Assembly (NCBI GenBank): GCA_964632395.1
Contig: CAZWES010000011.1
Span: forward strand, 1-38,604
Length of the DNA stretch: 38,604 nucleotides
DNA from: CAZWES01 sp964632395
GTDB lineage: Bacteria > Patescibacteriota > Gracilibacteria > Peribacterales > Peribacteraceae
Direction: 5' to 3'
Shown piece by piece: positions 7,815-15,586 of this stretch (the first letter of the stretch is position 1; every line of letters begins with the position of its first letter). The notes under the pieces are model-generated. The model made no database searches. It worked only from the letters and a program-made list of their open reading frames with translations, and was not told where the DNA came from. A program made the translations under genes and the position numbers.

Positions 7815-7844
7815 GACATCATTGTGGATGTAATAAATTGGCAG

Positions 7845-7904
7845 TACCGGCGTAGCGATCCGGCTTCGCTCTGGCTTCGCCGGACGGGTATTGCTACGCC
7901 GGTA
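7845..7904. repeat. Palindromic repeat downstream of the mutase gene
   Basis: Perfect 12-bp arms TACCGGCGTAGC (7845-7856) and GCTACGCCGGTA (7893-7904) enclose a second inverted pair TCCGGC/GCCGGA with CTTCGC words. It lies between the phosphomannomutase stop and the promoter of the pseudopilin unit. It could act as a terminator-like hairpin, although no T-run follows. Confidence 0.75.
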
Positions 7905-7954
7905 TGAATATTTATTTACAAAAAGCAAAAGTTATCTCTTTTCGTGAAGCCGTA

Positions 7955-9427
7955 TCAACTGATTTCCGGATATGTAGCAAGATGCTCACGGACGATCTCT
8001 TCCATCTCTTTTAGTTTTTTTTCACTTCTTGCCTCCACGCATACGCTCAGCTTGGGTGATGTGTTGCTTTGGCGAACTCCTGCCCATGCGCCATCTCCAA
8101 AATCAATTCGCACACCGTCAATCGTGACTATAGGATATCCTTCATCTTTGAAATATTTGGTGATGCTTTGGACGATTTTTGTTTTCTTTTCATCGGGACA
8201 ATGTGGGCGCCATTCGGGGGAGAGGTGAGTGCGAGGGTAGTGGGAGAAGAGATGGGAGAAAGACAGCGGGGACGGGGACCGGGACCGGGACGGGGACCGA
8301 GGCGTATCCGTTTTTTGTCCCTGTCCCTGTCCCCGTCCCTTCTCAAAAATTGAAAGCACCCTCAACGCCGCCACCAGCGCATCATCAAAGTCATAATAGT
8401 CTTCTCCACAGAAGAAGTGGCCGGATTGTTCGGCGCCAAGGTGTGAGTTGTGCTCGCGCATGGCATGTTCCACAAACGAGTGTCCCACAACAGTCATCAC
8501 CGGATTTCCACCGAGGCGCTTTATCTCCGTTTCCAATATGTTCGACATCGAGACTGTGTAGATGACGAAGTCTCCGGAGTTTTTGCTCAAGTAATCCTCG
8601 GCAAGTAGCAATAGAAGGTAATCCGCACTCACAACTTTCCCATTTTCATCAACAAAGCCCACGCGATCACCATCGCCATCAAAAGCTATTCCGCAATCTG
8701 CCTCCTCCCTTTTAACAGTGTTGATCAGGTCTGTGAGTGTTTCATGATTGCTCGGATTGGCTATGTGGTTTGGGAATGTACCGTCAGGATTTTCATAAAG
8801 TTCGATGAGTTCCACGCCGAGTTCTTTAAGGATGGAGCCGTAAATGGGTCCTGCAACGCCGTTGCCGAAGTCGGCTACAACCTTCAGAATCCGGAATCCG
8901 GAATCCGGAATCCGGGAAAGTGACTTAACTTTTTCCTTGTAGGGTTTGACTGCGTCAACTCCCTCTACAATTCCGGGTCCCGGAATTCGGATTCCGACAT
9001 CAAACTGCTCTTTTTCAATCCTCTCTCTCAACCTTTGCAAGTCATCACCCGAGAATGACTCTGCATCGCGTACCTGAAGTTTGAGTCCATTATCATCTTT
9101 TGGATTATGGCTTGCCGTTACCTGCACGGATCCATCACATTCAAAGTGGCAGATGGAAAAGTAATTAACGGGGCTTGGCACTTGCCCGATCTTCTTAACA
9201 TGGCACCCGGCTGAAACGAGTCCTTCGATCAGTGCCACCTCGAGTTTCGGGCTGTGGGTCCTTGCATCGCGCCCAACAATCACAGTCGGGTTCTCCTTTT
9301 TATATCTATCCCTGAGTTCTGATCCGAACCCCTTGCCAACAAGACGGCAAAATTCCTCCGAAACCTCGGTTTCGGCTTTACCACGGATATCGTAGGCGCG
9401 GAAGATGTGGGAGGGGACTGATGACAT
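7955..9427 (-). CDS. Phosphomannomutase/phosphoglucomutase
   Basis: Cytosolic alpha-D-phosphohexomutase interconverting hexose-1- and hexose-6-phosphates for surface sugar synthesis. At 490 aa it begins MSSVPSHIFRAYDIRGKAET. The phosphoserine loop is TASHNPKDDNGLK, the Mg-binding loop DGDGDRVGFVDENG, the sugar-binding loop GAEQSGHFFCGEDYYDFDDA, and the C-terminal phosphate-binding region begins near SPEWRPHCPDEKK. The start is supported by a promoter whose -10 lies 7 nt upstream; the frame extends 18 codons further without homology. Two stretches look foreign: SRIPDSGFRI/IRIPGPGI near residues 145-180, and a Pro/Ser/Arg-rich segment about residues 361-388. Both coincide with repeat DNA, and both leave the reading frame and the motifs intact. 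Confidence 0.9.
   Translation of the reverse strand: MSSVPSHIFRAYDIRGKAETEVSEEFCRLVGKGFGSELRDRYKKENPTVIVGRDARTHSPKLEVALIEGLVSAGCHVKKIGQVPSPVNYFSICHFECDGSVQVTASHNPKDDNGLKLQVRDAESFSGDDLQRLRERIEKEQFDVGIRIPGPGIVEGVDAVKPYKEKVKSLSRIPDSGFRILKVVADFGNGVAGPIYGSILKELGVELIELYENPDGTFPNHIANPSNHETLTDLINTVKREEADCGIAFDGDGDRVGFVDENGKVVSADYLLLLLAEDYLSKNSGDFVIYTVSMSNILETEIKRLGGNPVMTVVGHSFVEHAMREHNSHLGAEQSGHFFCGEDYYDFDDALVAALRVLSIFEKGRGQGQGQKTDTPRSPSRSRSPSPLSFSHLFSHYPRTHLSPEWRPHCPDEKKTKIVQSITKYFKDEGYPIVTIDGVRIDFGDGAWAGVRQSNTSPKLSVCVEARSEKKLKEMEEIVREHLATYPEIS
8266..8340. repeat. GGGAC/GTCCC palindrome inside the phosphomannomutase gene
   Basis: Multiple GGGACC/GGGACG units (about 8266-8297) face multiple GTCCCT/GTCCCC units (8317-8339) across a short T-rich loop, forming a long potential hairpin. 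It is read in frame on the minus strand as a Ser/Pro/Arg-rich insertion before the C-terminal domain of the mutase. Confidence 0.8.
8887..8996. repeat. GGAATCC-type repeats inside the phosphomannomutase gene
   Basis: Four near-perfect 7-bp GGAATCC units occur at 8887-8916. A related palindromic cluster (TTCCGGGTCCCGGAATTCGG and flanks) lies at 8971-8996. On the minus strand they encode the SRIPDSGFRI and IRIPGPGI peptides, which sit in a loop between the phosphoserine and metal-binding domains. Confidence 0.6.
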
Positions 9428-9434
9428 TGCGTTT

Positions 9435-9463
9435 AGAATACGCAGCAAAACATCAATCGCCAA
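9435..9463 (-). promoter_or_regulatory. Promoter of the phosphomannomutase gene
   Basis: On the minus strand, TTGGCG - 17 nt - TATTCT - 7 nt - ATG. The predicted transcription start falls on or next to the start codon, which supports the shorter start and suggests a leaderless mRNA. Confidence 0.6.
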
Positions 9464-9476
9464 GTTATGGACAAGC

Positions 9477-9597
9477 ACCAAATTCCAAGCACCAAAAGAA
9501 TCTCAAATTCCAAATTCCAAAGATTAGGGTGTGTTTGAGAGCGTTTTTGGATTTTGAAATTTGGAATTCTTTTGGAATTTGGTGCTTGGAATTTGTG
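9477..9597. repeat. CCAAGCACCAAATTCC-type palindromic repeat
   Basis: The left arm (about 9479-9523) contains AAATTCCAAGCACCAAA and ATTCCAAATTCCAAA. The right arm (about 9554-9595) is near its reverse complement, with TTTGGAATTTGGTGCTTGG. The core is about 30 bp. It fills the intergenic gap between the mutase promoter and the tuf promoter. Short ORFs on both strands here are artefacts of the repeat. Confidence 0.8.
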
Positions 9598-9617
9598 ATT
9601 TTTTGTGTCATATACCA

Positions 9618-9646
9618 TTGACTCGGGCAATCCTCCCGCCTAGACT
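9618..9646 (+). promoter_or_regulatory. Promoter of tuf
   Basis: TTGACT - 17 nt - TAGACT, a near-consensus housekeeping promoter. The predicted start near 9653 would give a leader of about 50 nt, longer than at most other genes here. A second -10-like TAGAAT occurs within the leader. Confidence 0.65.
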
Positions 9647-9702
9647 CTTCTGGCTTATCTGGGGTAGAATCCCCCTACATTCAATAATTTCCCAATTCAG
9701 CT

Positions 9703-10875
9703 ATGGCAGATTTTGATCGCAGTAAGGTACACGTTAACGTTGGAACCATTGGTCATGTCGACCATGGTAAAACAACGCTAACAGCAGCTATTTCCAGTAA
9801 ATTCTCCCCGGATACAGAAAAGAAGGGGTTTGATCAGATTGATAACGCGCCGGAAGAGAAGGAGCGCGGAATCACGATCGCGACCTCGCACGTTGAGTAC
9901 GAGAGCGACAAGCGTCACTACGCTCACGTCGACTGTCCTGGTCACGCCGACTACGTGAAGAACATGATCACGGGTGCAGCCCAGATGGATGCTGCAATCC
10001 TGGTCGTTTCCGCAGCGGATGGCCCAATGCCTCAGACCCGTGAGCACATCCTGCTTGCGCGCCAGGTAAACGTACCTCGCATTGTGGTCTTCCTTAATAA
10101 GTGCGACATGGTCACGGATCCGGAGCTACTTGATCTTGTTGAGCTTGAGGTTCGCGAACTCTTGAACAAGTACGAGTTCCCCGGCGACGACACCCCGATC
10201 ATCCGTGGTTCTGCACTTAAAGCAGTAGAAGGTGATGCGGAAGCGGAGGGCAAGGTCAAAGAACTCCTCGACACTCTGGATTCCTACATTCCCGACCCTG
10301 AGCGTATTTTGGATAAGCCAATGCTTATGTCCGTTGAGGACGTCTTCTCCATCAAGGGGCGCGGCACAGTTGCAACTGGAAGAATCGAGCAGGGGGTAGT
10401 CAAAGTTAACGAAGAAGTGGAGATCGTCGGAATTAAAGAAACCAAGAAGGTGGTCGTAACCGGAGTAGAAATGTTCCACAAGACTCTCGATCAGGGGCAG
10501 GCTGGTGATAACGTTGGTCTTCTGCTTCGTGGAGTTGAGCGTGAAGAGATCGAACGAGGACAGGTTATTGCAGCTCCCGGCTCCATCACTCCGCACACCA
10601 AGTTCGAATCCGAGCTTTACATCCTCACAAAGGAGGAAGGTGGACGCCACACGCCGTTCTTCAAAGGATACAAGCCCCAGTTCTACGTACGCACCACCGA
10701 TGTAACAGGAACAGTTGAGCTCCCGAAGGATGTCGAGATGGTTATGCCTGGTGACAAGGTTAAGTTCACGGTCACCCTGGGTGTGCCGATTGCTTTGGAT
10801 GAAGGCACTCGTTTTGCCATCCGCGAAGGTGGCCGAACGGTTGGTGCCGGTGTTGTGACCAAGATTTTGGAATAA
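9703..10875 (+). CDS. tuf: Elongation factor Tu
   Basis: GTPase delivering aminoacyl-tRNA to the ribosome. It is full length at 390 aa. G1 GHVDHGKT lies at residues 17-24, the switch I region contains ERGITIATSHVEY, switch II is DCPGHADYVKNMITGAA, and G4 is NKCD. Domains II and III follow with expected motifs (GRGTVATGRIEQG, GxxVGxLLRG, and the C-terminal EGGRTVGAGVVTKI). Codon use is more GC-rich and biased than in its neighbours, as expected of a highly expressed gene. No fusA or rpsG lies upstream, so the classical str operon is broken; rpsJ follows 74 bp later. No Shine-Dalgarno is visible before the ATG. Confidence 0.97.
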   Translation: MADFDRSKVHVNVGTIGHVDHGKTTLTAAISSKFSPDTEKKGFDQIDNAPEEKERGITIATSHVEYESDKRHYAHVDCPGHADYVKNMITGAAQMDAAILVVSAADGPMPQTREHILLARQVNVPRIVVFLNKCDMVTDPELLDLVELEVRELLNKYEFPGDDTPIIRGSALKAVEGDAEAEGKVKELLDTLDSYIPDPERILDKPMLMSVEDVFSIKGRGTVATGRIEQGVVKVNEEVEIVGIKETKKVVVTGVEMFHKTLDQGQAGDNVGLLLRGVEREEIERGQVIAAPGSITPHTKFESELYILTKEEGGRHTPFFKGYKPQFYVRTTDVTGTVELPKDVEMVMPGDKVKFTVTLGVPIALDEGTRFAIREGGRTVGAGVVTKILE

Positions 10876-10882
10876 TAATTAA

Positions 10883-10915
10883 TGCGTAGGGTTCCCCTCC
10901 GGGGAACCCTACGCA
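10883..10915. terminator. Perfect 15-bp hairpin between tuf and rpsJ
   Basis: TGCGTAGGGTTCCCC and its exact reverse complement are separated by only 3 nt. It begins just after the tuf stop. There is no T-run, so it may be an attenuating or mRNA-stabilising stem rather than a full terminator, leaving rpsJ partly co-transcribed with tuf. Confidence 0.6.
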
Positions 10916-10949
10916 CGAGAAATTCATCTGCTCTTTCCCTCCATCTCCA

Positions 10950-11483
10950 ATGCCAACAGCGAAGAAAAAAAAGAAAGCGGCTCCAAAGAAGACAGTCAAA
11001 AAGGTTGCTACGAAGAAGAAAGCTCCTGCAAAGAAAGTCACAAAGAAGCAGGTAAAAAAAGCCGCTCCTAAGAAGGCTGCGCCGAAAGCGGTCAAAGAAC
11101 CTGTGGCACAGGAGGTAAAGGAAGAGGCTGTTTCGACGAAGGCGGAAACCAAAAAAGAGACATTGAAGAAAGCGCCACCACGTATACGTATCCGCTTAAA
11201 CGCGTTTGATCACACAGTGCTGGATGAGGCAGCTTCCAAGATTATTGATACAGCAGAGAGGAGCGGTGCCGTTATACACGGTCCGATTCCCCTGCCGACG
11301 AAGATCAAAAGATTCACAGTTTTGAAGGCGACATTCAAATTCAAGGATTCGCGCGATCAGTATGAGATGAGGACTCACAGAAGGCTCATTGATTTGACGG
11401 AGACGACGTTTAAGACAATGGATGCGTTGCAGAATTTGAGCCTTCCATCAGGGGTGGATATTGAGATTAAGATGATGGGGTAG
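10950..11483 (+). CDS. rpsJ: Ribosomal protein S10 with lysine-rich N-terminal extension
   Basis: 30S ribosomal protein (uS10), also the NusB partner in antitermination. The 177-aa product is far longer than the usual 100-105 aa. The S10 core begins at about residue 76 (PPRIRIRLNAFDHTVLDEAA) and includes the family motif GPIPLPTKIKRFTVLKA, the TH-RRL segment (MRTHRRLIDL) and the C-terminal LPSGVDIEIKM. Residues 1-75 are a Lys/Ala/Pro-rich, histone-H1-like tail (KKKKKAAPKK and KKAAPKKAAPK) that turns acidic near 50-60. The start ATG is the only one before the core in this frame that follows tuf. It sits alone after tuf; rplC does not follow, so the S10 operon is also split. Confidence 0.92.
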   Translation: MPTAKKKKKAAPKKTVKKVATKKKAPAKKVTKKQVKKAAPKKAAPKAVKEPVAQEVKEEAVSTKAETKKETLKKAPPRIRIRLNAFDHTVLDEAASKIIDTAERSGAVIHGPIPLPTKIKRFTVLKATFKFKDSRDQYEMRTHRRLIDLTETTFKTMDALQNLSLPSGVDIEIKMMG

Positions 11484-11516
11484 TTTGTGTGCACAGTGCA
11501 TCGTTTCTTGGCAGTC

Positions 11517-11609
11517 GCAGCGCACCCCAGTAGGGGATGCGCTGCTCGGCGTGATGCAAAAATAGGAATAGTCGTAACGTAGCAGTGCACCCCTACTGGG
11601 GTGCGCTGC
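11517..11609. repeat. Long inverted repeat between rpsJ and uvrA
   Basis: The left arm (11517-11545) and right arm (11582-11609) are reverse complements except for about two positions. Each arm is itself partly palindromic (GCGCACCCC...GGGG-GCGC). It lies between the convergent ends of rpsJ and uvrA, where it could end transcription from both sides, but there is no T-run. Confidence 0.75.
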
Positions 11610-11626
11610 GGTCCGGAGGTTAGTTA

Positions 11627-14482
11627 CTACTTCAGAATTTTTCCAAGATACTGCCCCGTAAAACTCTTCTTCTCTTTAGCAACCTCCTCCGGAGTTCCAA
11701 CTGCAATAACCTCACCACCACCCTCGCCACCTTCGGGTCCAAGGTCGATTATGTGATCCATGCATTTAATTACATCCAGGTTGTGTTCGATCACGAGGAC
11801 TGTATTTCCTTTATCAACCAGTCGCTGCAAGACCTCAAGAAGTTTATGAATATCATCAAAATGAAGTCCGGTTGTCGGCTCATCAAGAATGTAGAAGGTC
11901 TTCCCCGTCGCACGCTTCGTCAACTCAGTTGCAAGCTTCACGCGCTGTGCTTCCCCGCCGGAGAGAGTTGTTGCGCTTTGTCCCAAATGAATGTAGCCGA
12001 TGCCGACATCATGAAGCGTTTGCAGCTTCTTTTTAATTTGCGGAATTGCGGAGAAGAAATCGAGTGCTTCGGAAACCGTCATATCCAGAACATCTGCAAT
12101 GTTCTTCCCCTTATATGTCACTTCCAGAGTCTCGCGGTTATAACGCAGTCCATGACAGAGTTCACACGTCACATAGATATCCGGTAGGAAATGCATTTCG
12201 ATTCGCTTGAGTCCGTCACCCTCACATTCCTCACATCTTCCACCCTTCACGTTGAATGAGAATCTCCCCGGTTTGTATCCGCGAAGTTTTGCCTCCGGAG
12301 TTGTGGAGAAAAGATCACGGATTTCTGTGAAGAGACCTGTGTAAGTCGCTGGATTTGAGCGCGGTGTTCGGCCAATGGGGGATTGATCAATCACAATCGC
12401 TTTATCCAGATTATCAACGCCTTTAATTTCTTTAACCCCCTGCGGACGCGCCTTTGCCTTGTTTAATTTATTCTGTAGCTCAGGTGCGAGAATGCCGTGT
12501 ATCAGCGATGATTTCCCGGAACCGGAAACTCCAGTTACGCCAACAAAGCATCCAAGCGGAATATCAACTTCAACGTCCTTCAAGTTATGATTCGTTGCAC
12601 CTTTGATAGTGACTTTCTTCCCGTTCCCCGGCCTCCTTTTTGCAGGCGTTGGGATCTCCTTTTTGCCGCTCAGATACTGCCCGGTTATGGACTCAGCATT
12701 CTTTTTGATTTCTGCGATTGTTCCCTCAGCAATTATTTCACCTCCGTATTTGCCTGCACCGGGGCCAATTTCCAGTATGTAATCCGCATTAACCATCGTT
12801 TCCATATCATGTTCAACAACGAGTACGGTGTTCCCGAGGTTCCTCAGATTTTCCAGAGTTTTGATCAGCCTTGCATTATCACGTTGATGAAGGCCGATTG
12901 AGGGCTCATCAAGCACATACAAAACCCCCTGCAGTGCGGAGCCTATTTGTGTTGCAAGGCGTATCCTTTGAGCTTCCCCACCGGAAAGAGTTGCGGCGCT
13001 TCGCTCCAGAGTCAAATACGAGAGACCGACATCTTCAAGGAAGCTCAATCTCGAAATAATTTCCGCGAGGATTTTTTTGGCAATCGTGTTTTCGTATGAG
13101 GAAAGTTTGAGTCCCTCAAAAAATTCTCTCGCTCTCTCAATCGGCATCCTCGTTGCATCAATTACATTCTTCTCGCCAACTGTTATCCCGAGCACTTCTT
13201 TCCTCAGCCTGAACCCTCCGCAATCTACACATGGGAGAGTTTGCATGTATTCCTCTATCTGGCTCCTCACATAGCTTGATTCCGTTTCTGCATAGCGTCT
13301 TTCCAGATTCGGTATAACACCTTCATAACTCGTTTCGTACTTTCCTTCAAACTTATCCGAAACGTAATCAACCTCAATTGGTTCTTTGGATCCTCTTAAG
13401 ATTATTTCGCGATGCTCTTCACTCAACTTTTTCCATTTAACATCAGTCTTAAAACCAAAATGCCGCGAGGCTGACTTCAAAATCTGCATCATGAACCCCA
13501 TGCGTCCCGCAGAAGTTGCCCACGGGTGAATTGCACCTTCCTCAATCGTGAGATCTTCATTTGGAACGATGCTTTTAACATCAATCTGCAGAATAGTCCC
13601 AAGACCGTGGCAATCAGAACATGCGCCGTGCGGGGAATTAAAGGAGAAGCTGCGTGGTTCAATTACCGGAATATCAAGCTCCGGATGATCGGGGCAGACA
13701 AATGACTCGCAGTAGCGACTTTCCTTTGGCTTATCCTTATCAGAAACGTCAACAACTACCAGAGTGCCGCCGCCTTTCTTAAGAGCCAACTCAACTGAAT
13801 CTGCAAGGCGTGAGCGATTCGGATTAGGCGCATCTCCGTCAATTTCCAGATCTTTGATGATCAGACGATCCACAACAATCTCAATCGTGTGCTTCTTCTT
13901 CGGATCAAGTTTAATCTCCTCATCCACCGTGATGATGTTTCCATCAACTCTCATTCTCACAAAACCTTCACGCTTGATTGCATCAAAAATACGGATATGT
14001 TCGCCTTTGCGATCTTCCACAACCGGAGCAAGTAGCAAGATCTTCGATCCCTCCGGCATCTCCGTAATCGTCTGTACAATCTGGCTTGCGGATTGCCGAC
14101 TAAGCTCCTTCCCGCACACCGGGCAATGAACCCGCCCAATCTTTGCCCAAAGAAGTCTCATGTAATCGTAAATCTCTGTGACTGTTCCAACGGTTGAGCG
14201 CGGATTGTGAGTGGCACTCTTCTGGTCAATTGAAATTGCAGGCGAAAGGCCCTCGATGGAATCCACATCCGGTTTCTCCATCTGTGCAATAAATTGACGT
14301 GCATATGCGGAGAGAGATTCCACATATCGCCTCTGCCCTTCTGCAAAAATGGTATCAAACGCGAGTGAGGATTTCCCCGAGCCCGAGAGTCCCGTAATCA
14401 CAGTCAGCTTGTTCCTCGGAATCGTGACATTCACGTTCTTCAGATTGTGCATTCGCCCCCCCTTTATAACGATGTTATCCAT
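11627..14482 (-). CDS. uvrA: Excinuclease ABC subunit A
   Basis: DNA-damage recognition ATPase of nucleotide excision repair; acts as a dimer with UvrB. The 951 aa match the family length. The first Walker A is GLSGSGKSSLAF (about 31-42), with the zinc-finger cysteines CPVCGKEL and CSDCHG in the N-terminal half. The first ABC signature LSGGEAQRIRLATQIGS and Walker B VLYVLDEPS follow. The second Walker A is GVSGSGKSSL, with a zinc finger CEECEGDG...CELCHG and the second signature LSGGEAQRVKLATEL with FYILDEPTTGLH. It is monocistronic as far as the window shows; uvrB and uvrC are absent. No Shine-Dalgarno is seen. Confidence 0.97.
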   Translation of the reverse strand: MDNIVIKGGRMHNLKNVNVTIPRNKLTVITGLSGSGKSSLAFDTIFAEGQRRYVESLSAYARQFIAQMEKPDVDSIEGLSPAISIDQKSATHNPRSTVGTVTEIYDYMRLLWAKIGRVHCPVCGKELSRQSASQIVQTITEMPEGSKILLLAPVVEDRKGEHIRIFDAIKREGFVRMRVDGNIITVDEEIKLDPKKKHTIEIVVDRLIIKDLEIDGDAPNPNRSRLADSVELALKKGGGTLVVVDVSDKDKPKESRYCESFVCPDHPELDIPVIEPRSFSFNSPHGACSDCHGLGTILQIDVKSIVPNEDLTIEEGAIHPWATSAGRMGFMMQILKSASRHFGFKTDVKWKKLSEEHREIILRGSKEPIEVDYVSDKFEGKYETSYEGVIPNLERRYAETESSYVRSQIEEYMQTLPCVDCGGFRLRKEVLGITVGEKNVIDATRMPIERAREFFEGLKLSSYENTIAKKILAEIISRLSFLEDVGLSYLTLERSAATLSGGEAQRIRLATQIGSALQGVLYVLDEPSIGLHQRDNARLIKTLENLRNLGNTVLVVEHDMETMVNADYILEIGPGAGKYGGEIIAEGTIAEIKKNAESITGQYLSGKKEIPTPAKRRPGNGKKVTIKGATNHNLKDVEVDIPLGCFVGVTGVSGSGKSSLIHGILAPELQNKLNKAKARPQGVKEIKGVDNLDKAIVIDQSPIGRTPRSNPATYTGLFTEIRDLFSTTPEAKLRGYKPGRFSFNVKGGRCEECEGDGLKRIEMHFLPDIYVTCELCHGLRYNRETLEVTYKGKNIADVLDMTVSEALDFFSAIPQIKKKLQTLHDVGIGYIHLGQSATTLSGGEAQRVKLATELTKRATGKTFYILDEPTTGLHFDDIHKLLEVLQRLVDKGNTVLVIEHNLDVIKCMDHIIDLGPEGGEGGGEVIAVGTPEEVAKEKKSFTGQYLGKILK

Positions 14483-14506
14483 ATAGCTTAGTGGAGTAAG
14501 TGTGGT

Positions 14507-14588
14507 AGCCGTCCTGAGCGAGTCCGCCGGACGCTGAGCGAGCGCAGCGAGTCGAAGCGGCAGGCGGACGAGTCGAAGGGCGGGCGCC
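14507..14588. repeat. GAGCGAGCGCAGCGAGTCGAA-type repeat upstream of uvrA
   Basis: A GC-rich stretch with the words CTGAGCGAG, GAGCGCAGCGAGTCGAAG and GGACGAGTCGAAGGGCGG and internal inverted pairs (TCCGCC/GGCGGA). It belongs to the same general repeat style as the gatC-gatA palindrome. It lies in the uvrA upstream gap and is non-coding. Confidence 0.6.
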
Positions 14589-14620
14589 TTTTATGCGGAT
14601 TTCGTCCATAAATTTTTATC

Positions 14621-14656
14621 AAAAAAGAGCTTTGCACGCTGTTCCGTGCAAGCTCT
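14621..14656 (-). terminator. Hairpin with T-run, minus strand, upstream of uvrA
   Basis: Read on minus: AGAGCTT and GCAC pair with GTGC and AAGCTCT around a CGGAACAGC loop, then TTTTTTG. It has the form of an intrinsic terminator pointing toward uvrA, yet no minus-strand gene lies upstream. It may attenuate uvrA transcription or end a very short RNA. Confidence 0.5.
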
Positions 14657-14715
14657 AGGGTAGCACGAAAACAGGGCACATGCAAGATTTTGAGCTCTGA
14701 AAGGTGCAATACAAC

Positions 14716-14743
14716 TTGCACAATTGGTGTACTACTGTACACT
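14716..14743 (+). promoter_or_regulatory. Promoter of the NYN-domain gene
   Basis: TTGCAC - 16 nt - TACACT, ending 10 nt before the chosen ATG at 14754. A perfect small palindrome GTGTAC-TACT-GTACAC overlaps the spacer and -10 and could be an operator. The predicted transcript is nearly leaderless. Confidence 0.55.
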
Positions 14744-14753
14744 ATTGGCGATT

Positions 14754-15530
14754 ATGTTTGCCCCAAAGACATCAAAGATTGCCGGCATAGCTGCGGGCCA
14801 TGAGAAGGTAATCACTGAACTAGAGAATCTATTGTATGCAAGAGTTGCAATGTACATTGATTCAGCAAACATACGGCCATGGTCTCAGTTTTTGGGATGG
14901 CATATAGACAACAAGCGCATGAAACAGTTTTTGGACTCTTTTGATAACATTGTTGGCTGCAAATTCTATCAGGGGATTCTAGAAGGTGATAAAAAGTCCG
15001 AATCCGAAAAAGAAGAAATAAAACGGTGTGGATATACGCTACGTACCAAACCAGTAAAAATTATGAGATTTTCTGTAGATGCATCCAGCATACCCATTGA
15101 TAGTCCTATATTGCTCGACAAATTCATTCGACGTTCGTTATTGCGCAAGTTGAGTGGAGAAACAATTGAATATCTCAATTCTCGTTTTACCGAAATGAAC
15201 AAGCTTGGCACTACTATGATTGAGGATCGCAAGTGCAACTTTGATGTGGAAATAGGGATAGATATGCTTCTAGACAATGAGAGACAAAGTATTGATACCT
15301 TTGTTTTATGGAGCGGCGACAGCGATTTTTACGATCCTCTGCGACAGTTATTGCAGAATGGCAAGAATGCAATTCTGTTTGCAACAACGGGACAGGTTTC
15401 AAAAGAGTTGAATGATTTAAGGCCTTTTGGTCTTCGTATATTCGACATACGCAAAATACGTGAATTTATTTGCTGGAACCGCGAGTTAATAAGCAAAAGG
15501 GACGTCTCATCGGACGCCCCTAAGCACTAG
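14754..15530 (+). CDS. NYN (PIN-like) domain protein, probable ribonuclease
   Basis: 258-aa soluble protein of the NYN/LabA-DUF88 type, a PIN-like fold usually found in metal-dependent RNases. Conserved acidic residues sit where the family has them: Asp-36 in MYIDSANI, the FDVEIGIDML segment (Asp at about 166 and 171), and the WSGDSDFYDPL motif that precedes the last conserved acid. The region between the first and second motifs is predicted helical and charged. I chose MFAPKTSKIAG because the -10 box lies 10 nt upstream; the frame opens 10 codons earlier, inside the promoter. Its RNA target is unknown. It is apparently monocistronic; ribE begins 56 bp downstream. Confidence 0.82.
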   Translation: MFAPKTSKIAGIAAGHEKVITELENLLYARVAMYIDSANIRPWSQFLGWHIDNKRMKQFLDSFDNIVGCKFYQGILEGDKKSESEKEEIKRCGYTLRTKPVKIMRFSVDASSIPIDSPILLDKFIRRSLLRKLSGETIEYLNSRFTEMNKLGTTMIEDRKCNFDVEIGIDMLLDNERQSIDTFVLWSGDSDFYDPLRQLLQNGKNAILFATTGQVSKELNDLRPFGLRIFDIRKIREFICWNRELISKRDVSSDAPKH

Positions 15531-15586
15531 AGTTCGTGATCACGAAGATCAGTTGTATCCTACACTACATCAACAACGTATGCAAT

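Noticed and set aside
9433..9630. Two short ORFs on opposite strands between the mutase and tuf.
   Set aside because: Both are translations of the CCAAGCACC-type inverted repeat.
10126..10650. 174-aa minus-strand ORF inside tuf.
   Set aside because: Shadow of the biased tuf codon use; no start signal or recognisable domain.
14728..14743. The GTGTACTACTGTACAC palindrome as a third TrpR operator.
   Set aside because: Half-sites are only 4 nt apart instead of 8 and the centre differs; more likely chance or another regulator.
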